From NCBI RefSeq assembly GCF_011752815.1, contig NZ_VWWV01000005.1, forward strand, positions 112,263-176,262: a stretch of 64,000 nucleotides of DNA. The letters run 5' to 3'. Shown here one piece after another: positions 37,955-46,127 of the stretch. Origin of the DNA: Enterobacter sp. Cy-643 (GTDB taxonomy: Bacteria > Pseudomonadota > Gammaproteobacteria > Enterobacterales > Enterobacteriaceae). Within the stretch, counting starts at the first letter, position 1. Each line of letters begins with the position of its first letter. The notes beneath the pieces are model-generated. The model did no database searches. It worked only from the letters and a program-made list of their open reading frames with translations, and was not told the DNA's origin. The position numbers were made by a program, and so were the translations under genes.

Positions 37955-38467
37955 ATGTCAAAACTGAGCGAACAGGAAATACGGGAAATGCTGCCGCATC
38001 TGCAGCGTTTCGCCCTATGGCTCACGCGCAATCCTCACGCCGCGGAGGATTTGGTGCAGTCCTGCCTTGAGAAAGCTTTTACCCGAAAAAGGGATCTGGC
38101 GGCGAGGGAGAGCCTTCGCAGCTGGCTGTTCTCTATTCTTTACCGGCAATTTATTGACGGCGAGCGCCGAAAAAGACGCTATCAGCGTATTTTGTCGCTG
38201 TTTACCGGGGATGAACACCCGGTGGCAGCGTCAACGGAAGAGATGTTGATTAACGACGATATGCTGGTGATGTTCAGCCAGCTCCCCGTAGAGCAGCGCG
38301 CGTTACTGCTGCTTATCAGCGTGGAAGGGCTGAGTTATAAAGAGGCGGCTGAGTCGCTGGGTATTCCGTTGGGTACCGTGATGTCGCGCTTGTCCCGTGC
38401 CAGAAAACAGCTGCAAAAATGGGATGAAGGCACGTCATCTACCCCGGCATTAAGGAGATTGAAATGA
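37955..38467 (+). CDS. ECF-type sigma factor
   Basis: A 170-residue sigma factor with region 2 (FALWLTRNPHAAEDLVQSCL and LRSWLFSILYRQFIDGERR, about 17-75) and region 4 (SYKEAAESLGIPLGTVMSRL, about 124-143). The N-terminal sigma regions 1 and 3 are lacking, as in all ECF factors. It lies 21 bp after the cytochrome gene with GGAG before its ATG, and its stop overlaps the anti-sigma start (ATGA). It probably drives its own operon. The inducing signal is unknown, with oxidants suspected from context. Confidence 0.9.
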   Translation: MSKLSEQEIREMLPHLQRFALWLTRNPHAAEDLVQSCLEKAFTRKRDLAARESLRSWLFSILYRQFIDGERRKRRYQRILSLFTGDEHPVAASTEEMLINDDMLVMFSQLPVEQRALLLLISVEGLSYKEAAESLGIPLGTVMSRLSRARKQLQKWDEGTSSTPALRRLK

Positions 38468-39234
38468 AATCGCGCATACCTGATGAGCAGGATCTCCATG
38501 CCTGGGTTGACGGGCAGCTGGATGAAGAGCGCAAAAAGTGGGTTGAGCACTATTTGCAGCAGCACCCCGAGCGGGCCGCACAGGTCAAAAAATGGCAGGC
38601 CGATGCCCGGCGTTTACGCCTTTCGCTGGACGAATTTGTGCCGCAGGTTTCTGTTCCTGCCCAGGAAGTACAGCGGGCGCGGCAGCAAATCCAGCGCGCT
38701 CGCCGGTGGCGTTTAGCCGTTGCTTTTAGCCTGCTATTCTCCGTCGGCATGGGCGGCGTGGCCGGGTGGCAGCTGCATGCCAGCGAAGTTCTGCGGCAAA
38801 TTCTACCGATGGAAGATGCCGTGCAGGCCTATCGTCTGGTGAACAGCGGCAGCGTGAAAGCGTTGGACGTCGTGGCCAGCGATCGCGCGGAGGTGAACAA
38901 CTGGATGAGCCGCTATTTCATTAACGGGGCGCTGGCACCCGACCTCGACAATTACGGTTTTACGCTGGTGGGCGGGCGTTTAATGGTAACTGAGCAGGGC
39001 CCTGCGGCGCTGGTGGTCTACCAGGATGCTCAGGGTACGCGGGTGGCGTATTACATTCGGCCTTCCGGCATGTTCACGCTGGGGAAAGGGGAGCGACAGG
39101 CTGATAACCTGACGGCGCAATACTGGAGCGATTGCCGCTATAACTACGCGATGATAAGCCCGGCCAATGACAGCCAGACGGTGAGGTTACAACAGGCGGT
39201 AGCGCAGTACGCGGGGGATGCGCGAGCGATTTAA
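38464..39234 (+). CDS. Transmembrane anti-sigma factor
   Basis: A 256-residue protein. The N-terminal anti-sigma domain (DLHAWVDGQLDEERKKWVEH, about 10-29) has the helix layout of zinc-finger anti-sigmas, but I find no cysteine in it, so the usual HxxxCxxC zinc site is missing. One membrane segment (about 80-103) precedes a periplasmic domain of about 150 residues that likely senses the signal. It overlaps the sigma gene by four bases, the normal arrangement for a sigma/anti-sigma pair. Confidence 0.85.
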   Translation: MKSRIPDEQDLHAWVDGQLDEERKKWVEHYLQQHPERAAQVKKWQADARRLRLSLDEFVPQVSVPAQEVQRARQQIQRARRWRLAVAFSLLFSVGMGGVAGWQLHASEVLRQILPMEDAVQAYRLVNSGSVKALDVVASDRAEVNNWMSRYFINGALAPDLDNYGFTLVGGRLMVTEQGPAALVVYQDAQGTRVAYYIRPSGMFTLGKGERQADNLTAQYWSDCRYNYAMISPANDSQTVRLQQAVAQYAGDARAI

Positions 39235-39309
39235 TGCAGGCGCCGTTTTATTCGCCAATGTCAGAAAAAATATACCATTTTTGCCTGAAGGTCTTATCCT
39301 GAATGGAGT

Positions 39310-39341
39310 GAGGCGGCACTAAAATCCCCGAAACCGCCTCC
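39310..39341 (+). promoter_or_regulatory. Inverted repeat in the terC leader
   Basis: GAGGCGG and CCGCCTC surround an A-rich centre about 22 bases before terC. It may be an operator or an RNA stem. I do not see the conserved yybP-ykoY manganese riboswitch sequences here. Confidence 0.35.
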
Positions 39342-39362
39342 GTCATTCCTGAAGGATAAAAC

Positions 39363-40403
39363 ATGGTATCTACACATATTGGTTTCCCGACCGAAACGGT
39401 AGCGGTATTTCTCGCGCTCTCGGTAGGGGCCATTTTCATCGACCTCTTTATGCACCGCAAAGACGAGCCTATCTCGCTGAAAAGCGCCGCATTGTGGTCG
39501 GTATTCTGGGTTGTAGTGGCAATGCTTTTTGCCGGTTTTTTATATCTTCATCACGGGGCGGAAGTGGCCAGCCTGTTTATCACCGGTTATGCCCTTGAAA
39601 AGGTGCTTTCCGTCGATAACCTGTTTGTGATGATGGCGATTTTTGCCTGGTTTGGTATTCCGGATCGCTACCGGCACCGGGTGTTGTACTGGGGCGTTAT
39701 CGGCGCGATTGTTTTCAGGGGCGTTTTTGTGGCTATCGGCACCGGGCTGCTGTCGCTGGGGCCTTATGTTGAAATCGTGTTTGCGCTGATTGTGGCGTGG
39801 ACGGCGGTGATGATGCTCAAAGGCAACGATGGGGAGGATGAAGTTGAGGACTACTCTCAGCATTTGGCTTATCGGCTGGTGAAACGCTTTTTCCCTCTTT
39901 GGCCAAAGCTTGCCGGACGCAAATTCCTGCTTAACCAGGCTGAGGTTGACCACGAGCTGGCGAAGCCAGAAAACCAGGCTATCACCGTTGGGCGAGTAAA
40001 AAAAGCCACGCTGTATGCGACACCGCTGATGCTTTGTGTGGCGGTGGTTGAGCTTTCCGACGTGATGTTTGCTTTTGACTCCGTCCCGGCCATTATTGCC
40101 GTCAGTCGTGAGCCGCTTATCGTCTACAGCGCAATGATGTTTGCGATACTTGGCTTGCGTACCCTGTATTTTGTGCTGGAAGCGTTAAAACAGTATCTCG
40201 TTCACCTGGAAAAAGCGGTGGTGGTGCTGCTGTTCTTTATCGCCGTTAAGCTTGGGCTTAACGCCAGCGAACACATCTGGCATCACGGTTACAGTATCTC
40301 GGCCACCGCCAGCCTGTACGTTGTGTTGGGCGTGCTGGCCGTGGGCATCATCCTCAGCGTGATGTTCCCGGCGAAAGGCGAATCGAGCGACAGTAAGAGC
40401 TGA
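39363..40403 (+). CDS. terC: TerC-family membrane protein
   Basis: A 346-residue protein with about nine hydrophobic segments, equal in length and very close in sequence to tellurite-resistance TerC. LEKVLSVDNLFVMMAIFAWF (about 79-98) and ELSDVMFAFDSVPAIIAVS (about 228-246) contain the conserved acidic residues of the TerC/Alx family, which includes manganese exporters. None of terA, B, D, E or Z is nearby, so this is an orphan. AAGGATAAAAC precedes the ATG. Metal efflux or membrane metal homeostasis is the likely role. Confidence 0.88.
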   Translation: MVSTHIGFPTETVAVFLALSVGAIFIDLFMHRKDEPISLKSAALWSVFWVVVAMLFAGFLYLHHGAEVASLFITGYALEKVLSVDNLFVMMAIFAWFGIPDRYRHRVLYWGVIGAIVFRGVFVAIGTGLLSLGPYVEIVFALIVAWTAVMMLKGNDGEDEVEDYSQHLAYRLVKRFFPLWPKLAGRKFLLNQAEVDHELAKPENQAITVGRVKKATLYATPLMLCVAVVELSDVMFAFDSVPAIIAVSREPLIVYSAMMFAILGLRTLYFVLEALKQYLVHLEKAVVVLLFFIAVKLGLNASEHIWHHGYSISATASLYVVLGVLAVGIILSVMFPAKGESSDSKS

Positions 40404-40449
40404 GCAGGTGACAGGGCGTCCTTATCTGAGGGCGCCCTGACGGCCCCGG

Positions 40450-41121
40450 TTAGAGGTGTTTATCCAGGCGCAATCTTTCGATAGGTGAGCGACGGCGAGA
40501 GCTGGCGCGGTGGAAGTGGCGCCAGTGGTAATCCCTTGCCGCGGTCAGCAATTCATAATCCCCTCGTGAATCCCCCCAGGCGCGCAAATGCAGCTGGTTG
40601 AGCGGGCCATAAATCTGTTCCAGACGCTGAATTTTTTGATCGCAGCGGCAGTTATGACCGTTAATGCGGCCGGTTAACACGCCGTCCACCACCTCAAGCT
40701 GAGTGCCGATGAGCTTCACGCCCAGACGTTCGGCGAACGGCAGCAGCACGATGGCCGGCGAGGCGGAGCACAGCGTAACTTCAGCGCCAGAACGCAGTTC
40801 AGCGGCAACCGCCATCAGCCCACGCGGGCGCATCATTTTTTCGAAGTTTTTCGCGCAATACACTTCGGCTTTTTCCTTAACCCACTGCTCATTCACGCCG
40901 GTTAAGAAGGTTGAAATCAGCACTTCTTTTAACTCATCGCGGGTCAGCTTCCGACGCAGGCATTTGAGCGTCGGAATGACCATACGCATCATCTTGCGCG
41001 CGAAGGTTTTGCGCCCGAAGGCAAACCGCAGGAACGGGACAAAGCTATCGCTATGGGTCAGCGTGCCGTCAAAATCGAAAACCGACAGGACGCCTGGCGA
41101 AGGATCATTCATAACAACCAT
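40450..41121 (-). CDS. HAD-superfamily IB phosphatase
   Basis: A 223-residue phosphatase with motif I SVFDFDGTLTHSD (nucleophile Asp), motif II CSASPAIVLLPFAERLG and motif IV WGDSRGDYELL. These are the SerB-like subfamily IB pattern. A substrate such as a phospholipid or sugar phosphate cannot be told from sequence. ATG 41121 (MVVMNDPS) is chosen because GGGAATCT precedes it at the right distance; ATG 41112 is an alternative. Divergent from trpS2. Confidence 0.8.
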   Translation of the reverse strand: MVVMNDPSPGVLSVFDFDGTLTHSDSFVPFLRFAFGRKTFARKMMRMVIPTLKCLRRKLTRDELKEVLISTFLTGVNEQWVKEKAEVYCAKNFEKMMRPRGLMAVAAELRSGAEVTLCSASPAIVLLPFAERLGVKLIGTQLEVVDGVLTGRINGHNCRCDQKIQRLEQIYGPLNQLHLRAWGDSRGDYELLTAARDYHWRHFHRASSRRRSPIERLRLDKHL

Positions 41122-41239
41122 AGATTCCCAACTTTCCTTTTTATCTGTTCGTCGCGAGGGCATCTTGCGCACGATGGGGAAATTATAAACTTTTAAATCC
41201 CGCTACGGAAACCGCCGTGAAATGTGATAGGGTAGCCGA

Positions 41240-41293
41240 ATGAACATAAATCACACCACACTTATCGTTAGCCGCTGGTGGCTGTCTCTTTAG
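41240..41293 (+). CDS. trpS2 leader peptide with tandem Trp codons
   Basis: A 17-residue reading frame MNINHTTLIVSRWWLSL with AGGG seven bases before the ATG. Two consecutive Trp codons (41276-41281) sit just before the stop. The frame is followed by mutually exclusive stems and a terminator before the tryptophanyl-tRNA synthetase gene. Tryptophan codons are rare, so a WW pair in such a short frame at this place strongly suggests a ribosome-mediated attenuator sensing charged tRNA-Trp. Confidence 0.82.
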   Translation: MNINHTTLIVSRWWLSL

Positions 41294-41354
41294 AGGCGGC
41301 AGGAATTCGTTCACCCTTTTCTAATAGCCGCCGGAAGGCGGCTATTTCGTTTTA
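41271..41354 (+). promoter_or_regulatory. Trp attenuator: alternative stems and terminator before trpS2
   Basis: Segment 1 GCCGC (41271-41275, overlapping the Trp codons) can pair with segment 2 GGCGGC (41295-41300). Segment 2 can instead pair with segment 3 GCCGCC (41327-41332). Segment 3 with segment 4 forms a perfect 10-bp terminator AATAGCCGCC-GGAA-GGCGGCTATT (41323-41346) followed by TCGTTTT. A ribosome stalled at WW would free segment 2 to form the antiterminator, raising trpS2 expression when charged tRNA-Trp is scarce. Confidence 0.82.
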
Positions 41355-41398
41355 ACTGTTCGCCCTCCGGCAAGATTTATCAGCCTCAGGAGGCAGTT

Positions 41399-42418
41399 AT
41401 GAGCAGTTCACACGCTTTACAGCAAACCATTCTTACCGGCGACCGTCCAACCGGCCAGCTTCACCTTGGGCACTACGTCGGCTCACTGCGTAAACGCGTT
41501 CAGCTTCAGGATGAGCACCGGCAGCACATTTTGGTCGCCGACCTTCAGGGACTAACCGACAACGGCAGCCGCCCGGAGAAAGTCGCCGAAAACATTCTGC
41601 AGGTGATGGCGGACTACCTGGCGGTTGGCATTGATCCGCAGAAAACCACAATCTGCCTGCAATCCTCTCTGCCAGCGCTGGCCGAACTCACCATGTTGTA
41701 TATGAACATCGTGACCGTCGCCCGGCTGGAAAGAAACCCGACGGTAAAAAGCGAGATAGCCCAGAAGGGGTTTGCTCGCTCTTTGCCTTCTGGTTTTCTT
41801 GTCTACCCCGTGAGCCAGGCCGCGGATATCACCGCGTTTAAAGCCAGCCTGGTGCCGGTGGGGGACGATCAGCTACCGATGATCGAACAGGCCAATGAAA
41901 TTGTGCACAAAATGAATAGCCTGACGCCGACGCCGATATTAACCCCCTGCAAAGCGTTACTCAGCCCGGTTAGCCGTCTGCCGGGCATTGACGGCAACGC
42001 TAAAATGTCAAAATCCCTGGGCAATACGCTCACCCTTTCCGCCAGCGAGCAGCAGATTCATCAGGCCGTGAGCGCCATGTTTACCGACCCGGATCATCTG
42101 CGCGTCAACGATCCGGGAAAAATTGAAGGCAATGTGGTGTTTACCTGGCTGGATGCTTTCCATGAAGACAAAGAGAACGTCGAGGCGATGAAAGAGCACT
42201 ACCAGCGCGGTGGGCTGGGGGATCGGCAGTGTAAAAACGAGCTGGAAACCTGCCTGCAAAACCTGCTGGCGCCGATCAGAGAGCGGCGAAATCGCTTTAT
42301 TGACGATAAGCCTTATTTACAAGAGGTGCTGAAAGCCGGGAGTGAAAAAGCGCGAGCGCTGACGCAGCAAACGGCGGACGAAGTGAAACGTGCGCTGGGG
42401 CTGCCGGTGCTATTTTAA
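41399..42418 (+). CDS. trpS2: Second tryptophanyl-tRNA synthetase (TrpS2)
   Basis: A 339-residue class I aminoacyl-tRNA synthetase. The HIGH-type motif reads GQLHLGHYVG (about 19-28) and the KMSKS loop NAKMSKSLG (about 200-208). The body matches bacterial TrpRS of the second, divergent type that occurs beside the housekeeping TrpRS in some bacteria and can confer tolerance to TrpRS inhibitors such as indolmycin. The RBS AGGAGG sits five bases before the ATG. The E. coli-type trpS normally lies elsewhere (dam-gph-trpS), so this is probably an extra copy. Controlled by the attenuator upstream. Confidence 0.85.
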   Translation: MSSSHALQQTILTGDRPTGQLHLGHYVGSLRKRVQLQDEHRQHILVADLQGLTDNGSRPEKVAENILQVMADYLAVGIDPQKTTICLQSSLPALAELTMLYMNIVTVARLERNPTVKSEIAQKGFARSLPSGFLVYPVSQAADITAFKASLVPVGDDQLPMIEQANEIVHKMNSLTPTPILTPCKALLSPVSRLPGIDGNAKMSKSLGNTLTLSASEQQIHQAVSAMFTDPDHLRVNDPGKIEGNVVFTWLDAFHEDKENVEAMKEHYQRGGLGDRQCKNELETCLQNLLAPIRERRNRFIDDKPYLQEVLKAGSEKARALTQQTADEVKRALGLPVLF

Positions 42419-42632
42419 CGGCAGAAGGGCGTGAGAGGGCGAACATCGACGCTTTAGTCAGCCAGCCGGTGAAGTCTGACAGAGCAAGGGCTGGTGGAAT
42501 ACAACCGCCCGCGCTCTCATAATTTTTGAAGAATCTGGCAGTGAAGCGTACCTGTCGGGGCTGAAAAACCACAAAGCTTAAATAGCACGTGGCATCCAGG
42601 CAGGTATGCTTACGGCAACATGATGACAAGTC

Positions 42633-43664
42633 CTAAAACTCGACAAACACGGTGCCGAAGTATCTGCCCTCCGCAATAGCCTGAATGGCCTCTGGGGCCC
42701 GCTCTATCCCATTGACGATGACATGTGGAAACACGATATCCCCTGTTTGAAGCCATTCTGCAAATCTCGTATCCCATTCCGCGTGCGCATCCGGGTCGTC
42801 GTCAGCGCTGTATCCGCGTATCGTGATCTTTTTCAGGAGGATCTGGACTGAATCGAGCTCGACGGGGGCCTCCCGTCCCGTTCCTGCATCCGCGAGCTGG
42901 CCCGACAGAGCCCCGACGATCGCAATTCGGGCACCTGGGCGTGCAGCCACGATGGCTGACTGCAGTTGTTCCCCGCCTACGCAATCGAGCACGACATCAA
43001 TACCTTCCGGAGCGACTTCACGCAGCTGTGCCACGTCGCTGCCGCTGCCCCGAATCACCGCCGCGTCGTAACCTAATCCCTTAACAAGCCGTTCGGCTTT
43101 TTGCCTGGAGCTTGTGCTGCCAATCACGCGTCCAGCGCCAAGCTGTCGGGCGATTTGCCCGGCCATAGAGCCTATTGCGCCTGCCGCGCTGGTGATAAGG
43201 ACGGTATCACCGGGCCTGATTTCAACGCCTCGCGTCAATGCCGCATAAGCCGTCGAGCCATGCGAAAGGCTGGCGACGTCCGGAGAAACTCGGCTATCAA
43301 CACGGACGCACTCCGCGAGCGGGACGGCGGCATACTCGCGCCAGCCCATGAAATGCCGAACCCGATCGCCCGGCCTGAGTTCACTTCCAGGGGGAGCCGA
43401 AAGGACCTCGCCAAGCGTTTCCTCCGCCAGAGTGTCGCCCGGCTTCAGCGCCGGAAACGGTACGCCAGGAATGGCTTCGGCGCCCTCGCTGATCATCATG
43501 CGCAGCGAGGCGGAGACGCGCGAATAACGGTTCCTGACCAGAACCTCATCGTTTTGTGCAACGGGTAAAGCCACTTCGACTATCTCAAAGTCAGAAGCCT
43601 TTGGGCGGCTGGCGGGTCTGACCTTAAGTCGGAGTTCACGGCTTGTGGCTGGCAGAGGATGCAC
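42633..43664 (-). CDS. MDR-type zinc-independent NADP oxidoreductase (CurA-like)
   Basis: A 343-residue medium-chain reductase of the curcumin reductase/leukotriene B4 dehydrogenase group. The nucleotide site reads VLITSAAGAIGSMAGQIARQ (about 155-174), and GSTSSRQKAERL and VLDCVGGEQL follow. Catalytic zinc cysteines are absent. Members reduce alpha,beta-unsaturated carbonyls with NADPH. The start is a GTG with AAGGA upstream; no ATG fits. It is divergent from a TetR regulator with a palindrome between them. Confidence 0.82.
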   Translation of the reverse strand: MHPLPATSRELRLKVRPASRPKASDFEIVEVALPVAQNDEVLVRNRYSRVSASLRMMISEGAEAIPGVPFPALKPGDTLAEETLGEVLSAPPGSELRPGDRVRHFMGWREYAAVPLAECVRVDSRVSPDVASLSHGSTAYAALTRGVEIRPGDTVLITSAAGAIGSMAGQIARQLGAGRVIGSTSSRQKAERLVKGLGYDAAVIRGSGSDVAQLREVAPEGIDVVLDCVGGEQLQSAIVAARPGARIAIVGALSGQLADAGTGREAPVELDSVQILLKKITIRGYSADDDPDAHAEWDTRFAEWLQTGDIVFPHVIVNGIERAPEAIQAIAEGRYFGTVFVEF

Positions 43665-43683
43665 CTGACCAATCCTTGTATAA

Positions 43684-43702
43684 TGTGAGCCTGGAGTTCA
43701 CA
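43684..43702. promoter_or_regulatory. Candidate TetR operator
   Basis: TGTGAGCCTGGAGTTCACA is an imperfect palindrome 19 bp long in the 59-bp gap between the divergent reductase and TetR genes. A repressor bound there would control both. The nine-base spacing between TGTGA and TCACA excludes a standard CRP site. Confidence 0.6.
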
Positions 43703-43723
43703 TTTTGAGTTGGAGGCACAGTG

Positions 43724-44350
43724 ATGTCTACTCGCATTCAGACGCGCGATAACGGGATGCGGAAGCTCCCAAAGCAGAAGCGTTCTCAGGCGACAGTGAG
43801 CGCGATCGTCGAGGCTGCGACTCAGGTTTTAGGTGAAAAAGGCTGGCGATACTTCACCACCAATGAAGTGGCTGAGTTTGCGGGCGTTAGCATCGGGTCG
43901 CTTTACCAATATTTTCCCAACAAGCTCGTACTCGTAGAAGCCATTAGAAAGAAGCATTTCAGCGATGTTATCAGCGTCCTGCAGGCTGCCAGTGAACACA
44001 CCGAGGATGTGAACCAGAGCTTCAACCTGCTGATCGAAGGCATGCTGTCGGTGCATGGGGCACATCCCGCTCTACATCGGGCCCTGGTGGAAGACGCTCC
44101 CCGGAGCGACGAGGCTATTTCGGCTCACGCCGAATTTGAAAAAAAGTATAACGAGTACTATCTCGCCCTTGTTTCCCGGTATGGGGCGCGACGGAATGCC
44201 CAGGATATTCAGACAGCAGCGTGGGCATTATCCGCTGCTATTGAAGGGATTGTGCATCAGGCGGCCTTGCGCGGATTGACCGGTTCATCGGCGCTGAAGC
44301 GGGAATTAGTTCAGTTGCTTTTTGGGTACTTAAGAGGGCAGACAGCATAA
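43724..44350 (+). CDS. TetR/AcrR-family transcriptional regulator
   Basis: A 208-residue regulator with an N-terminal helix-turn-helix (FTTNEVAEFAGVSIGSLYQYFPNK, about 43-66, in two parts: TTNEVAEFAGVSIGSLYQYF) and a helical ligand domain. ATG 43724 is chosen over the adjacent GTG because GGAGG is seven bases upstream. It probably represses itself and the divergent oxidoreductase in response to a reactive electrophile (inference). Confidence 0.85.
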   Translation: MSTRIQTRDNGMRKLPKQKRSQATVSAIVEAATQVLGEKGWRYFTTNEVAEFAGVSIGSLYQYFPNKLVLVEAIRKKHFSDVISVLQAASEHTEDVNQSFNLLIEGMLSVHGAHPALHRALVEDAPRSDEAISAHAEFEKKYNEYYLALVSRYGARRNAQDIQTAAWALSAAIEGIVHQAALRGLTGSSALKRELVQLLFGYLRGQTA

Positions 44351-44460
44351 ACACACGCTTTTACTTTCCGCCTGTGTGTCTTTGAATCTTCCCTCCCAGG
44401 AAACTTCACCGGCCGGGCATTGGGCGACGAATGGCGGTTTTTAATAACCGGCTTACGCAT

Positions 44461-44487
44461 CTGTTACGCCACTTTTGGACGTAACAG
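44461..44487. repeat. Inverted repeat in the TetR/glyoxalase II gap
   Basis: CTGTTACG and CGTAACAG flank an 11-base loop between two convergent genes. It may be a terminator without a T-run or a leftover operator. No function assigned. Confidence 0.35.
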
Positions 44488-44547
44488 AGCTTTAGCTATC
44501 TCGTTTAGCCCGCGATATCGACGTGAGCTAAAAATTTCCGAAGCCAT

Positions 44548-45345
44548 TCACAGATTTTTTAGCTCCCGGAAAGCGTCTTTCATACGGCGCAGTTTGGCAA
44601 AGACTTCCCAGTTGGCGCTCTCCATGCAACCCAATCGGGAACGTATGGAAGCCCGATCGACGCGTAGAAACGGATTGGCCGCGAGCTCCGTTGCCAGTGT
44701 CGATGGAACGGTCGGCATGCCCGCTTGCCTCTTGTCCTCTATCCGCGCGATCTGCTTCAGCAGAGCGGCGTTGTCTGGTTCGATTGTGAGCGCGAAGCGG
44801 GCATTGTCGGCGGCGTATTCGTGCGAGGAATAGATGAGCGTTTCCGGCGGCAGCTTTCTTATTTTATCGATCGAAGTCCACATCTGGGCCGGCATAGCTT
44901 CCTGGACACGCCCGCAGCCAAGATGAAAGATGGTGTCGCCGGAAAAGAGAAGCCCAGCCTCCTTGAACCAAAAGGCGATGTGCCCGCTCGTATTCCCCGG
45001 CACGTCGATAACCAGGGCAATATGCTCCCCCAATGCTACCGTATCGCCTCCGATCACGCCCCGATCGATACCCGGGATATCATCCACTTCGGCCGCCGGG
45101 CCAATGACGCGGGCCCCTGTTTTTCGCTTGATCTCCGTGTTGCCTGAAACGTGATCCCAATGATGGTGCGTATTAAGGATCAGATCTACGCGCCTTCCTT
45201 CAAGCACATCCAGTACCGGACTGGCCTCGGTTGGATCAACGACGGCCAGGGCACCTGTCCGTAAATCTTCTATAAGGAAAATATAATTATCTTCGAGAAC
45301 GGGCAGGATCTGCACCGATAACCCATTGCACTTTTCAACGATCAT
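44548..45345 (-). CDS. Metallo-beta-lactamase-fold hydrolase, glyoxalase II type
   Basis: A 265-residue hydroxyacylglutathione-hydrolase-like enzyme. The dinuclear zinc motif LILNTHHHWDHVSGN (about 56-70), VPGNTSGHIAFW, LFSGDTIFHLGCGR and IYSSHEYAADNARFAL are characteristic of glyoxalase II and carry the metal ligands. It hydrolyses S-lactoylglutathione-type thioesters. GGAGTCCAGG precedes the ATG. It is last in a minus-strand series with GST, OsmC and LysR genes, pointing to electrophile detoxification. Confidence 0.88.
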   Translation of the reverse strand: MIVEKCNGLSVQILPVLEDNYIFLIEDLRTGALAVVDPTEASPVLDVLEGRRVDLILNTHHHWDHVSGNTEIKRKTGARVIGPAAEVDDIPGIDRGVIGGDTVALGEHIALVIDVPGNTSGHIAFWFKEAGLLFSGDTIFHLGCGRVQEAMPAQMWTSIDKIRKLPPETLIYSSHEYAADNARFALTIEPDNAALLKQIARIEDKRQAGMPTVPSTLATELAANPFLRVDRASIRSRLGCMESANWEVFAKLRRMKDAFRELKNL

Positions 45346-45481
45346 CCTGGACTCCTGGAAACAATAAAGCGCGGCGCTGTTTGATGAGAAATTAGAGCGC
45401 CGCTGAGGCGTTGAACCCCGAATGAGTAACCGCTGCCGCCGGCGCCGGGTATTGGCCGGCGGCTTGCGATCTACTTACTGC

Positions 45482-46093
45482 TCAGCGCGGGGGCAGACCT
45501 TCTGCCGCGCGTGCGGCCTGAACGCTGGGGCGCTGTTCCATGCGCCGCATGAATCGCTCAATGGCCGGGTAAACGGACATGTCGATCCCAACGCGGGGCG
45601 GCCAGTTCAGGACGTTATAGAGATAGGCATCAGGTGCCGAAAATTCGTTGCCGAGCACATAGTCGTTGTTCGACAGATGCTCTTCAACAAAGGCGAACCG
45701 ACCTTTGAGGAATCCTTCGGCGTAGCGGTTTTTCGCCGCATCGTCGAAAAAGGGCTGGAACATCGTCGACATCCCTTTGGCAAGGTCAGTCGCGATGACA
45801 TTGAGCCATTCCAGCGCACGATAGCGCTCCTGCGTGCCGAAGGCTGGCAGCAGGTTAAGGCCGGGGTTCTGGTCGGCGATCCACTGCAGGATGACTGCAC
45901 CTTCGGTAATCAAGTCACCGTTATCGAGCACCAGAATCGGAATGAAGCCTTTCGGGTTCACATCGAGATAATTGCCCTCGACAGTCGTCTTCGTGGCGAA
46001 GTCTACTTTGACCAGATCGAAGGCAAGGCACGCCTCGCGCAGCGCGATGGCCGGGGAAAGCCCGCAAGAGCCAGGGGAGTAATAGAGTTTCAT
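45482..46093 (-). CDS. Beta-class glutathione S-transferase
   Basis: A 203-residue GST. The N-terminal thioredoxin-like domain begins MKLYYSPGSCGLSPAIALRE, with the Cys10 typical of bacterial beta-class GSTs. NPKGFIPILVLDNGDLITEG supplies the cis-proline and the GSH-binding Glu-Gly, and an all-helical domain follows. It likely conjugates or reduces electrophiles. It sits 34 bp after the OsmC gene on the same strand, probably co-transcribed. Confidence 0.9.
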   Translation of the reverse strand: MKLYYSPGSCGLSPAIALREACLAFDLVKVDFATKTTVEGNYLDVNPKGFIPILVLDNGDLITEGAVILQWIADQNPGLNLLPAFGTQERYRALEWLNVIATDLAKGMSTMFQPFFDDAAKNRYAEGFLKGRFAFVEEHLSNNDYVLGNEFSAPDAYLYNVLNWPPRVGIDMSVYPAIERFMRRMEQRPSVQAARAAEGLPPR

Positions 46094-46127
46094 GAGTCCT
46101 CAGATTTAATGTTGAGCTTGTTGGCGG

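Noticed and set aside
39235..39362. yybP-ykoY manganese riboswitch before terC
   Set aside because: The conserved sequence blocks are not visible; only a simple inverted repeat is present.
42419..42632. Possible small gene between trpS2 and the reductase
   Set aside because: A minus-strand frame there overlaps trpS2 and has no start signal or recognisable sequence.
43684..43702. CRP site between TetR and reductase genes
   Set aside because: TGTGA and TCACA are separated by nine bases instead of six.
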